From Fasciola hepatica (Eukaryota; Platyhelminthes; Trematoda; Plagiorchiida; Fasciolidae): 64,000 nucleotides of DNA. This document shows, piece after piece, positions 1 to 12,344 of the stretch. Numbering within the stretch: the first letter of the stretch is position 1; the number at the start of each line of letters is the position of its first letter. The stretch is taken from contig CANUEZ040000113.1 in assembly GCA_948099385.1 (NCBI GenBank), forward strand, positions 9,436,501-9,500,500, read 5' to 3'. Made by a program: the position numbers and the translations under genes. Under the pieces are notes generated by a model. It did not search any database. It saw only the letters and a list, made by a program, of their open reading frames with translations, and was not told the DNA's origin.

Positions 1-1379
1 AATGGTAACGCTGGCTTCGATGCGGCTTGAGAAGTTCAGCTCATTCAACCTCAGGTCACAAAATTCGAGGCTGGAGCCAACAGAGCAGTCCAGATTGCTG
101 CACCAGTGAGCATCTAGATGAACCTCACTGGGCCGCAGTTTCTGTGTTTGCTCCGTACTTCTTTTGTTTACTCTGGGGATGTAACAGGGTTTGGACTCAG
201 GTCGCTTTCACGAGTGTAGCAGCCCTAAGGTTAATAACTGGGTCCTTTTTCAAGTGAAGCTCCACCCAAGGTGCCACAAGCAAGTCAGTGCTTCGATAAA
301 ATGTTATTGGTGGTAAGTTGAAAAATAAAGGGGATAAGATCGGGGATGCTACAGAAGGGTTGACGATGAAAGTCAAAGAGATAGGTACAATACTGATGGA
401 CGGAGATGACCAAAGAGGGAAGGGCCATGTAACGATCGGTTGTGGAAAATCTTTCGAAGGCACTATAATATCGTGATTCCTTGAAAACGCTCAACTACAT
501 GCATTACTTGTCTGTCTCGTACAACTTACTCTTCTGTGACCGAACCTTTGGTGAGTCGCTTCCAGGGGGCTACCTTGTCAAATCCTATCTTCGACCCGCG
601 TGACCCACTTGCTTGTCTGTCACAAGCCGCAAATTCAGTTCTCGTTTTTGAGTCTTTTTGACTATCCACTTGAGATTTATATATACTTTATGATGTCGTT
701 TATTCGAAATTCTGTATCAAGGAGGTTACTGATATGTCTTGTCTTGGTTTCGGGATTCGTACAAATTTGGCTACGTATTGCCTAAAGAGTGTTGCAGGCT
801 GTGTATCTGGTGTTGCAACTGAACGGTCTAGGTTTAGATGCACTCAGGGAAAACAACAAACCAGCGAAGGGCCCATGATTGCCTCAAAACCGACTTGGTG
901 GGCATCACCCTAGCTGGCAACAAATTCCAGCACAGGACGGGTCGCAGGATTCACGGTTCAGCCAGCGAGAGCTCAGACCCCAGCCCAAGTGAGCCTCTGT
1001 ATCTCAACGTGCCTTGGGTACAAAAGTACTTTCTTGGCCCAGTGTGTCTGGTGGGTTCAATTTCAGAGCGTAAAATCGGTTTCACATCAGAAGAAGCGGA
1101 GACTTACAGTCTGAACAGGCTGGAAGCTAGAACACAGCACGAACACTCTGCTTTAGGCGAGCGGATCATGTCCTAATCCGTGAAACTAGCTGGAGAGAAG
1201 AATACTGCTTGCGTACTTTGAAACGGAAGGAATAAATGAATACACAGAGGAGCAAGAGCTATAAGCTGTTGGAGAGGTAGAGTTGGGGTGTATGAGAGGA
1301 ACTGCAATAGGTGTAAACTACGACAGGCATAGGTAGTTTGGGTTTTAAGGAAGGGCGGGGAACGCAGATGGCTAAGCAT
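1..1379. other. no recognisable gene
   Basis: Only short stop-bounded frames occur here. The longest, on the plus strand at 838-1176 (112 codons), has no family signature that I recognise. The 3' end of the neighbouring LINE remnant may extend a little into the right side of this stretch. Confidence 0.5.
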
Positions 1380-2025
1380 CACCCAAGCTAGCCTTGAACT
1401 TCATGATTGTGTATGGAAACACTACCTCTTTCGGAAGTTTATCCCACGCAATAGATAGCCTGAAAATGGAAACAGTTAGCTCAGATACTTCGCAGAGCCC
1501 TGGCTTTCCTAAGTTGTAGAGTACGTCCCCTCGGGGCTGAGTTCATGTTGCTTTCAAATGGAGGTAAAATAGTCACTGACTTCCCGTTCAGCCATTTAAA
1601 TGTTTCAACTTTCCCCGGTCTCCTCTCAACGGGGAAGGGTCAGGACTGCCAATCTTTCTGCACGCGGTAGATTCCAGAGACCTGGGATGATCTCCGTAAA
1701 CCTTGGCTGCGCAGCCTACAGGACCCACCGGCCCCTAACTAACGAGGGCGCTCATTTGCATTTTGTGTGGAGCCTGACACTGGCTGTGTATGCTGGGATT
1801 ACGACCCGTGGACTTCTGTTACCAACTGTCCTTCGAAGTCAGTAGAAAGCCTTATTAGGCTTGCTGGCTGCTGCTGCAGCTTTGGCTCACGGATTAAGGG
1901 TCTCATAGATTAGCGCCCCAAAATTCTTCATGGTAGAGGTTCGTGTGACCTCGTGGGAGTTATCCGAATCCGGGTGTCGCCGGGCTGAATCACCGGTGGT
2001 TATCAGTCGCTTACACTTGATACTG

Positions 2026-2265
2026 TTAAGCTGTAGACCACAGGTTACCGACCGCGTGTGGAATATCCAGGTCGGATTTTATGACTTTGTCATTTGGTTT
2101 TCTGACAATCCTAGCCTCGTATAGAAACAAGCAGCAGGGGGACTTCAGCCTTCCTGCCAGGTCATTTGCGAAAACAAGAAACGGTAGTACTCCCAGACCA
2201 GATCCCCGTGGAACCTTGCTACAGGCTTTCTCAGTCTCCTCTTTCTGAGGTATTTCGCCAGACAT
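2026..2265 (-). pseudogene. LINE reverse transcriptase, palm segment with lost FADD
   Basis: The frame begins with a corrupted GVPQGSVLGPLLF block (VPRGSGLGVLPF), followed by LVFANDLAGRLKSPCC. Where an LLFADD motif should follow there is CLFLYEA, so the two catalytic aspartates of RT motif C are gone. The following residues (SDLDIPHAVGNLW) match the usual segment after motif C. It belongs to the element at 1380-3640. Confidence 0.8.
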
Positions 2266-2551
2266 GCTTTTCCGGAGGGGCTAGTTTAGCGCTGCCAGTT
2301 TATAGATGAGAAGATTGTTGTCTATCTAGTCGAACATTTACCCAGTCACCCCTGACCAGATGTTCTGTCACCTCATGCAGGGTGGATACTAAGTTCATGA
2401 GAAGACTAATTCTTGACTACCCGTGCCGCTCCACCCCCAGTAGGTCGTGGTCTTGCGTGTGGCGGGGGATTCCACTCCTCATGCCCCGCTCCGTGAACCT
2501 GAATAAAACCGGCAGAAGACTTATGGGGCCATAATTTGAGGTTAAGTCTCT

Positions 2552-2767
2552 TCATCCACTCTTGTGACTCGGGAAGACCTGTGCCAATCCCCAGTCCTGT
2601 AGTATCTTCCCCACCTCGATGGAAAGGTTGAATAATACCTCTGGGTGAAAAGCCATCACCTCAGCTAAGGGCTTTAGGATAGCGGGATGAATGCCATCGG
2701 GTCTCGCTACTTCATGCTCACTCAGGCTGTGGACAGCTGGTTTTAACTCCCCAGGGGTAACCGTCAC
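2552..2767 (-). pseudogene. LINE reverse transcriptase, fingers segment
   Basis: This 71-codon frame carries the conserved N-terminal RT block: ARPDGIHPAILKPLAEV, then LFNLSIEVGKILQDWG, then a HKSG remnant of the usual PI(H/F)KGG. In intact LINEs this block lies just before the RPISLTS block. That block is visible here as NYGPISLLPV after an in-frame stop immediately downstream. The frame is a fragment of the larger minus-strand element at 1380-3640, not a gene of its own. Confidence 0.85.
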
Positions 2768-3640
2768 TTCTTACATAGTCGATACTTCTGGATAGTGGAG
2801 GTGCCCTGGCTCTTGACCTGGGTCTTCAGTGTAAAACGATTGGAAATACTACATGTTAGCTTCAGCCTTCTGCTCTGGAGTGGTGGCGTGGTCCCCTGTT
2901 ATGGCTGGCACTTTTCCAACGACCACCTTCATTGTCCCCTTCGGGTGTACGTAGTCAAATTAGGCCCTAAGCGACTCTTTCGCAACTTTGAGAGGGCCAG
3001 CTTGAACCTGGTTTTGCGCGCCTTCTGTACTTTAACTGTCGAATTTCATGCCCTCATGCACTGCCGGTATCTGGTGTGGTCTTGATTCTCCTGGAAGCTT
3101 CTCCAAGCCTGTAGCTCCTTCTGCTGGGCCTTAGTCGCAGCAATCGCCCATCAAGGAGTACTATTCCTTCGACCAGCCCTACTAGTTGAGAGAAACTCAT
3201 CATCTCATATAATTAGATTACTTTTTATGTGGTTCTGTATGCCAATTAAATTACCCGATGGGCAATTCCAGTTCAACGACTTCGGCTTTCAACACCAGCC
3301 TGGTGGCATCTAGCTGCTTGAATTCTCCCTTCACTTGTCAGGAGGCTCTTTGCCACCCATAAAATAAACGAACAGTAATGTACTGTAGTCACTTTAACCG
3401 ATTACCTTTTGTATAAAACAGGTTATGGCCGCGGCCAACGAGCTTACAGAATTCCCTCGATGGCATGCAAGCCAGTTGTGCAACCACCACGGCAAAGTTT
3501 ATTTCGTCGAATCCCCACCAAATATAAGAAGCCAATTTGGAATATCATTTTTCATCTATTGCGAGAAACGTTATGCATCGTGAGCCTTCAATGGAGCAGT
3601 GTACAACAAAATAAAACGTCAGTTACCGTACTCCCCAAAC

Positions 3641-4500
3641 GAACCAAGAAGTCAGCTGAGGACTCGACTTAGCCCGAAATCCAGTTTGAGGCTTTTAACC
3701 GTATGAAGTTCTTTGCGTACTGGTTGATCGGGTAAGTTTAGAACCTATACCACACAGGGTCTGCGGGATATCGAAAATGGCCCGCATGAATTCTGTGACG
3801 AGGAGTTGCTGACAGAGATCGGTTGAGTAACTGTCTGCGAAAGACCAAGGGGCCATCAATTTTCTGGAAAGGTATTTACAACTCCAGTACGGATACCTTA
3901 GAACTGCTTTACCGTGAAAGAGCATTAGTCTGCTGAAACAGTACAGTCTTTTGGTCGCTGTTCACCACTTTCGGTTACGGAAATTAACTTTCTCAAGACT
4001 CCCGAATATCAGGTCAAGTATGTTTGGCAGCTGGGCCGTATTGCTAAGGAAAGTGTTCGGTGTAATTGTCAGAGAAGCCCATAGACGAGAGGCGTGTGAG
4101 GTGGTATCCGCCGAGCCATGCGTTACTGAACCAAAAAGGCCCGAAAATGTTCGAGTGGTCCCTGACCGTCCTGCGGTTTTCAGGGAATCGCCAAAACCAA
4201 ACGCACTGCTCGCTACAATCTACTTCCCAGTCGGGTAGATGTAACTCCATGAATTCTTCGGAATTCTGTGACCCTACTCGCCTGCTGAAAACGTATTCCT
4301 GCGATTGAACCTGCCGAAGGAAGACCAAGAAGCACTTCGGCTCCTCAGATAATCCTAAGTCGATATGGTTTTGCTAAGGAAATTCAAAAAGTCAGGGCAC
4401 TCCTTTGGGGCGGCTTAGTCCCGACTTTCTGCGAGTTTTGACCTGACGAAAAATGGCCACTTTAATTAGGTTCCGGTTCCAGGAGTCTCCACCGAAGATC
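3641..4500. other. unassigned interval between two LINE fragments
   Basis: Short overlapping open frames occur on both strands at 3951-4328 (94, 95 and 80 codons), but none shows a family motif that I recognise. The stretch could be the interrupted 3' part of the LINE at 6187-7640 or unrelated old repeat; I could not align either convincingly. Confidence 0.4.
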
Positions 4501-6186
4501 TTTAAAAAAATAATGGTGGTTAATTTCGGAGGCGCCCGAAGCATGCCAGGGGCATGGTTAAATTTTTACAAGCGATGGAAAGGAGAGAAATAGTTCGTGA
4601 AGACGTAAAAGGTGAGCACGAAAAAAGTAGGGTAGGTAGAATCAGAAGGCAGATTGAAGGAGGATTAAGGGTATGATAAGTGTATGCTTACCAAAGAAAA
4701 ATGTATGGGGTTTAGATGAACCTAAGGAAGAATCTAAGTGGAAGCCCCGTTGGTTTGGAAGTCAAGGTCAAATGGAGAATCCGGCTGACACAGGGGGGTA
4801 TCTGAAAGCTGGCAGGTATACATGATGGGGGCCAGAAATAGGCATAAGAAACTGTGGTAGCGGGAGACGATGGAGAAAAATGTGAGATGCAATGCAATGG
4901 ATTGGATAGCTATGAAGCTATAGCACTCTGCAATAAACGGTCGGCGGACCGTGCACAAAACTCGCTGTAGAGCAGGGAGCCAGCACTGCAAAACCTAAAG
5001 GATGGAGTAGATGAATAAAATCATTTTGAAGGATTGGGTACGGTAGATATGGGGAGCGGATGTAGGAGGAATGGAGGCACATCATGACTGGTCAGTGGGA
5101 GGATGGCTTACGGAATGGCCGGTGAGGAACTGCAGGATGCAGAGCTAATGCGTGTATGCATGCACGTGTATGTGTACACATGCTCATCTGACAGGAGCGG
5201 GAACAGTAACAATGGAATCCCAGAAAATAATACCAGCGATTGGAAGGGGCGGGTAAGCTTAGATCGGACTGTATAGAGTTAACTCAGTAATATCCCGGTG
5301 AATTTCCTTCACTGCATGGCGGATCAGCAGACAGAGAGAGAAAAGAATTTGGAAGCTCAAAAGCGATGATGGCTGTGAAGAGCGGTTCATAAAAGAGAGA
5401 AGATGAGGGAGACTATCGAAGGGAATAGGTAAGAATGGATCTAATAACCCGATAATTGTGGGTAAGACATAGGGTGACTGTCGAGAATGGGGGAAGTTTT
5501 AATGAATTGACTTACTTCACTCAGCCAGAAGATGGTTGCAATGACAATGGCTGGGCAGCTCGGAGCGAAAAAAGATAAAAGGTGGAGAATGTCACATGGG
5601 AGGCGAGACTACCGGTGGTGCAAAGATACAGCAGCTGTGATGGCAAACAGAGCGGGAGAGAAATAAGCAAAAGGAATACCAGAGGAATCGAGTAATGGTA
5701 GAACAGACGGATTGAAACTGCAAGTGAAAACCATGACTGGATGACGATTTTACACAAAGTGGAAGGGAAAAAAGCAGAACGGTCTAAAAGGCACACAGAA
5801 AATGCCTGTGGTGAGCAACATACAAAACAGATGAGAGCAAGGACCGAAAAGACAGGTGGGACATAACCGGTCAGATCCCTTTACTACAGGCGAACCACGA
5901 AGAAGGCTGAGAAGAAAGAAGCACCGGGAGAGGTAAACCGGCGGACAAACACAAGGCACGAGAAATGAATGCGTTTCGGAATTGGGACAAAGGAAGCAGA
6001 GGGCCGAGTGCCTGCAGGCAACTGTTCAAGTGGAAGCAGCTGGAGGATGCTAATCGGGGCAATACCTAATGGAAAGATTCGCAGGAGAATCGCGGAGCCA
6101 GGCAAGGAAAATATGGCGGTGGTGATTAGAAAATAAGTGTGGCTGTAGAAGACGAAATGTTTGGAACGGCGAGCTCTAATATGAGA
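4501..6186 (-). mobile_element. 5'-truncated LINE B copy (3' region only)
   Basis: This stretch is a diverged, same-orientation copy of 25.9-27.7 kb. Matching landmarks include CGGAG..CCCGAAGCATGCCA at 4527 and 25935, GGTCGGCGGACCGTGCACAAAA at 4939 against a near-match at 26633, and GCAGAGC followed by a simple-repeat patch and AGGAGCGGGAACAG near 5140-5210 against 26830-26930. On the minus strand the copy ends in a T- and A-rich tail (4501-4512), as expected of a LINE 3' end. It loses similarity to the longer copy at about 6186, i.e. it is truncated at its 5' end, the usual outcome of target-primed reverse transcription. No coding capacity is retained. Confidence 0.8.
5150..5190. repeat. TG/CA-rich simple repeat inside LINE B tail
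   Basis: Alternating purine-pyrimidine tract (GTGTATGCATGCACGTGTAT and following) at the same place where the longer LINE B copy has a TA-rich tract at 26850-26920. Confidence 0.7.
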
Positions 6187-7640
6187 ATCTGTCCCCCTGT
6201 CCCCCAACCATTCGCATTGGATGACTCTGAACTTTCTCCAGGCACCGGGCGTCCTTCTTGTTCAGGAGTGGCCGAGGCCACACGTTAACTCCTGAATAAG
6301 GTCGCGCCAAAGCCGTGTTAGTTTGTATGAATGTTTCAGGCAGCCGGCAAGTCACTGCTGATTGGAGTCTAAGCAGCTCACTGTGAACCCTTCTTGCAGC
6401 TGCTTCCCACTAGTAGAAACATTTGAAATCAGTGTTCATGACAACCGCGAGGTCCTTGATCCAACTAACTGCCTCTAGGATCAGCATCCCCTAGCAGTGA
6501 CCGACAGTTTGACTTCCTGTTGACCTTGACAAGAAAGGCTTCTTACGACGTTGGGCGGTAAGTCCGATTTGTATACCCAGCCCAGAGGGTTTCTATATGC
6601 CTGTCCGGATTGCCAATACCCTCAGATCCTACCACTTCCAAATCATCGGCAAAAATGAAACCGGGTGATTGAAGCGGGAAGCCGGGTTGTTATTAAGCGG
6701 CAAGAATAGATTGAGGCCTGGGACGGGGCCCTGAGATACCCCACTAGTGACGCTCCCCAAAAATGAACTCCTGTCCCTGGCTTTGAAATAAAGACTTCCT
6801 ACAGGAGGGGAAGTCCGTCAGCCACCTATGTACTGACCCACCCCCACCGAACTTCCCTATCTTTCTGAGCAACAGGCAATGAGTGAAGGGGTCACAAACC
6901 TTGGTAAAGTCAGGGTAAAATACTTCGACTTGTTTACCTTCGTCCAGTTGCCAAGTCGCTCCATCTGGAAAGAACGAAGGATTGGACAGACAAGATAATT
7001 TATTAAAGATACCCGTTGGGTTGGGCTTACCACGGGTCCTTCCAGTTATGACAAGCTCGAGCTCTGAGGACCTCAAGAACTTTGCATTAGCTGCTGGTCA
7101 GGCTCACCGAACTCTAGTTGCCCGTATCCAACTAAGGTCCATCCAGGTCCACTGCCAAGGCCGCCAAGCTTTTCCGGTCCTGAGGTAGCTTACCCCGGTC
7201 CAACCAGTACCTGTATAGAATGCATACCGAAGGAACTATGGTATTCCCAAGCTTCCTGATGATAGCTGAGTGGATGCCACCTGGATACGTTGACTTATGG
7301 AAATCTATTTTCTGTAGATGCCTAAGCTCGATCTCCTCTGAAAGATTCAGTTATTTTAGCTGCTCCTCAGAATGCACCCGCGTCGAACTGACTGGTACCC
7401 CACTATCTACCCCATGGACACTGCCAAACTATCCTTCAAGAGTCGAGCCTCGCTCTGGCCATCAGTGATAATAACAAGGGCCTTGGTGGATCCTATCAGG
7501 ACGCAGGATATGGAGGACTGAGCCGAACTTGTGTCCGGTATCTTGCACCCAAGGCTCCGGAGATCCTCACATGATAAGACGGAAAAAGCAGCACATCGTT
7601 CGTTCTGAGCATCACCAAAAGGAGGTGGATTCATAATTGT
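6187..7640 (-). mobile_element. decayed CR1-like LINE, RT fingers to thumb
   Basis: On the minus strand the order is: a linker with IGSTKALV and RLLKDSLAV near 7.5 kb; fingers near 7.2-7.36 kb (GGIHSAIIRKLG, then LDRGKLPQDRKS); the palm in the open frame 6744-7076 (LDEGKQVEVFYPDFTKV, GSVHRWLTDFPS); a GVSQGPVPGL block; an FADDLEVVG motif near 6.64 kb in another frame; a thumb with SWIKDLAVVMN and WEAAARRVHSELLRL near 6.4 kb; and DARCLEKVQSHPMRMV near 6.22 kb. The frame changes several times and contains stops. It ends abruptly where LINE B sequence begins at about 6186, so the C-terminal third is missing or displaced. Confidence 0.85.
6744..7076 (-). pseudogene. LINE reverse transcriptase, palm motif A region
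   Basis: This 110-codon frame holds the RT block around motif A: EGKQVEVFYPDFTKVCDPF, where the family normally has Y-L-D-F-S-K-A-F-D. The first catalytic aspartate is kept as YPD. Next come HCLLLRKIGKFG, GSVHRWLTDF and a GQEFIFGE tail leading into the GVPQG block. It is part of the element at 6187-7640. The DFSKAFD-type motif identifies it as a non-LTR RT, not an LTR-element RT. Confidence 0.88.
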
Positions 7641-8547
7641 CTGCCATTTTTTCCCGCCTTCCCAATACGGGGGCCCACCGGAAGTGGCATAGCAAACCTC
7701 AGACCCCACAAAGCGATGAGGCGTGGCAGCGCAACAGGTGGCCGGCCTCGGGGACGAGGCCACAGGGAGCGTACATGTTCGAGTACTTTCATGAATCCTA
7801 GTTGTTACAGGATTCTTGGAGGAACTTCCACACTCAGTCGCTGAACAGATTGTGGTAGCAGCCAGATGTTCTGCTTGGAATGCGCTTATGAACTTGTTGT
7901 GATAACGGAGAACAGTGGTGGATGCAGGTTAACGAAAGCTTCAATCCGGGGATATTAGCTGCCGATAAAAATCCAGTATTTGAAGGTAAATACAACAATT
8001 TATTCGACCAACGCGGAATCTACAATAAGCCTACAGTAGGTCAATTTTCTGCGGTGCGTTCTTTTCAGTAGTCTTTCTCAGGCAGGCCCCAAGGCGCAAG
8101 CGATCGCAGTCATTACCAGAAGAACCAGAAAAAGGGAAGCTGAAGCTTCCGGAGAGCCTAAAGTGAATTGAGTCTTTGAAGCAATTAGAAATGCGTGGAG
8201 CGGAAACGCCACTCCTGTTAAGACTGAAACAACCTTGGATATGTGAGTCATAGCCATCTTGCAAAGCATCAGTAGGTGTGACGCTCCACCAAGAACGTCC
8301 CCTGACTTTCATTCCCTTTACTGTTTACTGCCTAACTCACTAGTGAGGCCTAACCCTTTGTTCAAGCGAGCACAATAGAAGAGATGACGAGCAGGCACAC
8401 AACTGAGCTACAGCGGTTTGATCGAGGTTCTAGTGCATCATCAGTTATTCAAAGTTCCCTCGCAGAACAATGGGATAGTAAGCATTCTCGGTACTTCTAA
8501 GCGATAGAAGCATTATTCATTACGTGCACTGACTTGTTTACATTCGG
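7641..8547. other. no gene; short shared repeat at 7761-7850
   Basis: No protein family is recognisable. The stretch at about 7761-7850 (TTCGAGTACTTTCATGAATC, then GGATTCTTGGAGGAACTTCC) is a diverged copy of 17843-17930 in the same orientation. A 93-codon minus frame at 8031-8312 has no motif that I recognise. Confidence 0.5.
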
Positions 8548-9995
8548 CTACAGAGCGAGCACTTTTCGAGAACACTTTGAACATCTATCCTTCCGTTTAC
8601 GATTCAAAAGCCTCCCCAAACAAATAACAGAGCTGAGGAACAGCAGACACTCATTCACGCCGTGATAATGTCCAATAATCAACTCAGCAACTCTACGCAC
8701 TTTCGGCAGAAAACTGATATGCTCAGTTTTCTCCAAAAATTGACCCAAATCAATCTTCTCCTTACGCACAACAGTACAAAGGTTGACGTGGCACTCAGTT
8801 TTTGTATAAAGCTGTAAGTAAGATAGCCCTTTGGGCCGTTGCCTCGTTCCACTGGGTGGATTTCGGTAGGAGGGTACTATTTTGTGCACACATCTTATTT
8901 GGCTCACAATTATTTCGGAGTTTGGTGAGTGTTTGATGGCCTATCTGTAGTGCAGTTCAATCACTACCCTTCAAAAGCACTAAAGACAAAGCTTGATTCT
9001 CTATATCCTTACAACACACCCTAACAAAGTAGCTCATAACCAAAATCGCTCAAAGTATGGACAAAATATTTTTCCATTGGTGACTGCTTGCGTGGCATGC
9101 GCCTCGGACTCTACCAGATCTGGAGGTAGCCATGATGGTCCCAAAGCCCGAATCAACAGCTTTGGAAGCCCACTAAATATTCGGAATAATTCGTCACAAA
9201 GGTCGAGCTTTTTCTTAGAGTCGCATTCCGCTGGATGCCAGATTGGCAGAGCTTTTCTTGCCCAAAACCACTAAAGCCGTGACTGACCTCGATGCAACAT
9301 GTTATTTAGAGGTGTTAAACAATTATGCGCTTCGATACCTCTGCACATATTATTACTGTGTCCATCTTTATCCAGCGAGCCGACACACAGATGGTCGTTT
9401 CCTATCTCCTGAGTATTCTTCAGAGTATCTATGGCTCCATCTTCTTCGATGGCCGACCTCTCAAGCGAACCATTATCCATAAACCACCTGCGACAGAAAT
9501 TTTTAAGGTCTTTTTATCTTCTCGGAGAGCCCCAGTAAGGTTTAAACAAGTTCCCACAAATATCCATGGAGTCTTTGGCGAACGCATACCCCAGTAATGG
9601 AGGAGTATGTTACTGACGACTCGTGTTAGCCGCACATGGGTAATTCCTCAAAGGAAACTTCATAGCTTTCGGCGAATCACAGCTTACCAGTACAGAATCC
9701 CCACGTGACTAGCAACGAACAAACATCAAGTCTTCTGCGCTCGGTCTGCAACGTTATTCAGATTTGGAGTGAGAAGTAGACAAAATGTCGGATCCTAAGT
9801 TCAGAACGAGAGTGATTCGCATATTTCACAGTACCAGACTAACGAGTTATACGTACACAAATTATATCCCAACCTAAACTGTAGGGCTACGGCGAATAGG
9901 GCTGTGAACAAAAAATCAGCAGAATTCACTGCCAGATGCAATCTTTGGGTCACTCGGAGGCCAAATCGAGAAGATGCCCGGGCATACGCAAGCAA
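8548..9995 (-). mobile_element. BEL/Pao LTR-retrotransposon fragment (RNase H to integrase zinc-binding)
   Basis: Three minus-strand frames fall in the order expected in a Pao pol. The frame 9801-9995 ends in LCTYNSLVWYCEICESLSF, resembling the RNase H segment with a D-S..V..W motif. The frame 9429-9635 has FVGTCLNLTGALRED, resembling the (H)VPT-LNPAD-LSRG connection, followed by GGLWIMVRL. The frame 8548-8907 has FLPKVRRVAELIIGHYH, like the LPK..(V)TELIIRHYH integrase N-terminus, followed by GR..(N)R...RC.KC.R. The second zinc-binding histidine is not visible and the catalytic integrase core is absent downstream. The family call is by pattern only and is weaker than for the element at 12.3-16.0 kb. 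Confidence 0.5.
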
Positions 9996-12344
9996 GTTGT
10001 AGACAAGTGCTCGAATGTAGTGGATGATGCTTTGCGTCCGCGCGAGGACTGATAAGAATAAATAGCATAGCCTAAAATCTGCAAGTACGTGACAAAAGTT
10101 GAGGAGGACTTCTTCAAATGAGCATTATATCGTTTATTACGGCCGTGCCTTTTACCAGTTGCTTATTTTTCAGAGCAGTACGGATCCGCGAACTCATTTT
10201 TGAGTCAGGCATTACGAACGGGATCACCAACCACCAGAAGCTTAAAACCCGAAAGTAGTAGGACAGAAGTTCATGTTTGATCGGACTGGAAAAACAATCT
10301 TCGGCTTTGAAACCGTGAATATTATTCAAATGTTCATGGGGTGTCTTGTCTGCACCTATTTTCCCCCGAAGGGGACTCAAAATTTACACGAACATCTCCC
10401 TCTAATACCGTGCTCATGGTTTCGACAGCTTGCCTTTTAGCGTCAGTGACCCTCCAAAAAGCCCTAGAATTCTGCGGTCCTAACTCTGAAATATCTAACT
10501 GCAACCCGCCCTCGTTCAACTGATTAATATTCTCTGTGTAAAGAGTATTCAGGAGCAAACTTGCTCGGGAGAGGGAAGTGCCTCAACATGATGGCTCCCA
10601 GCTACGCCAAAATGATTCTTCTCAGTACAGCTGACCGCAAGAACTGTAATGAAGTACGAATGACAGGGATGGCGCAGGATCCCAACGGACAGATCACGAA
10701 AGCCACTAAACACTGGTCGCAAACGAGGACTCAAAGCCAAAAGGTTTCGCTGAGAGCAATGAAAGCATCCAAAATTTTGTGTGATACCAAGGAATTACAA
10801 GAATCAGAGAGGACTGTCAAATACTGCTACGGCCGTTTAAAATATCCACGCAACAAATCTCACCACCACACCTGACAGTAGTCCTTAGGCAGACCGTACA
10901 TGGGACGACCGCACGAAATGTGACGACTCAACTGAGGTTTACGGGACAGGAAACAAGAACAGTTTCAAAGAGTTGACAGTCGGTTGGTACTGTTAAACAA
11001 AATTGAGAAAAGGGACAGAGAATAAAAATACCACCCATGGATACTTTTTAGGAAACCGTTGGGATTTTATTGGTTAAAAACCCACGACGAGTCAGCCGCC
11101 ATAATTCTGCCACCAGAATCCAGTCCGATCCTAGCGAGGCTGAAGGCTTATAATTAAGTTACTGATTATTCCTGCCTACCCAAGCTCTGCTGTCAAAGCA
11201 AAACTCACGACCGATGGCATCTCGAATGAGCTCACTCGTATACTAGGTACAACCACAAGGAGTTAACTGGTGAAGCCAAAGCACTATTGCACCCAGGGCG
11301 ACCTGCAGTCCTCTTCCTGTCGACATTTCGTTGTGATTACGAAATGTATAGTGGTCCAGCGACAGGTGTGAATGGCAGATACATGCAGGAGTTCGGATTG
11401 CACTGTGAAGCTGAACATTCAAGTCTTTATGTGTGTGTATGCGCTGCAAATTAGCGTGTGAGTGTATGATTGAGGACACGGAGAAAATCCCAATGCATAT
11501 GACCGTTTTGTTAAAAGTCAAGCACAACCTGAATTCTCAGGATGATATCGGTATAGGAAATTCCGCACAAAGTGGGGCAATCATTTACAGCAGGAGCTAA
11601 TTAGCCCCTATAAGAACATGTATGTGTTTTGTGCGAATGCACACCTTTGCACGAGAATTCGTCACTGCATGTGAGAGTGCATGGATTAAGCCGTATGGGA
11701 ATTCACCTGTTAACTTTTATCGCTCAGCTTCACTAACTTTCCATGACTGGGCACCTACTCCACGCCCCACCAAGGGGGCGTTATCTCCGCAACCTCTCGC
11801 CGGGCATCAAATGCTCAGGCCCTGTGAATCGGACTTTCTGCTTCAAGTGCTTATTTCCTTCCCCAAGGGGACATCTTGCGACTCCTTTGGAACATTTCTG
11901 CTTTTCCGCGGGTCATTAGAACTACCGGTTCGGGTGAGTATCAACCATCACCAGTAATTGTTCCAATTTTATCATCGGTGCTTTTTCCAATTTTTTTTGC
12001 CGCACTCTCTTCCTTGCGACTTTAAGTCGATCTTGTCCTAATTCACGGGCGCTTTTCTTAAATCCCCGCTGCATTTCATTACGTATCTTGACCGCGAAGC
12101 TGATTTTGCCCTTTACTGAGCAGTGTGTCCACCTGACCTTCAAAGTAAATTTCGCCGGACTCTCTTCGTGTGACCACTAAAACCTTTACTCACTTTTGTT
12201 CTACATCTACCCAGTCGGATATCCAGGAATCCCTGTTGTGACTTCGCCTGCACCTTGTGATCAAGCAGCCAAGCATGCTTCGGGTGTCCCCGAAGTAAGC
12301 CGTTTTTCTCCTTCTTCCTCCTGTTCTTCCTCTTCTTCTCATTA
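9996..12344. other. unassigned interval, possibly more BEL/Pao debris
   Basis: Minus frames at 10114-10380 (with FVMPDSKM, weakly like the FV..K.RVAPL block of Pao RNase H) and 10334-10558 could extend the fragment at 8.5-10 kb upstream. I could not align them confidently. Plus frames at 10561-10875 and 11622-11957 show no recognisable family. The basic, lysine-rich minus frame at 11922-12143 may be a 3' remnant of the next element. Confidence 0.35.

Larger units (their letters stand above)
1380..3640 (-). mobile_element. decayed CR1-like LINE (endonuclease tail to RT C-terminus)
   Basis: Reading the minus strand from high to low coordinates, fragments appear in the order expected of LINE ORF2: an endonuclease-like segment with IFGGDST (expected GDFN) near 3.5 kb; a linker near 2.8-3.1 kb with a KAEANM motif ahead of the RT; RT fingers at 2552-2767 (PDGIHPAILKPL); a palm segment at 2026-2265 (FLVFANDLAGRL); a thumb piece near 1840-1890 (AASKPNKAF); and the usual C-terminal WDKLPKEVV at about 1421-1457. 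Several in-frame stops and frame changes separate these pieces. The expected FADD catalytic motif is replaced by unrelated residues. Family knowledge: the EKDLGV/AA-KAN thumb pattern is typical of CR1/Jockey-group LINEs. The copy cannot be active. Confidence 0.82.
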
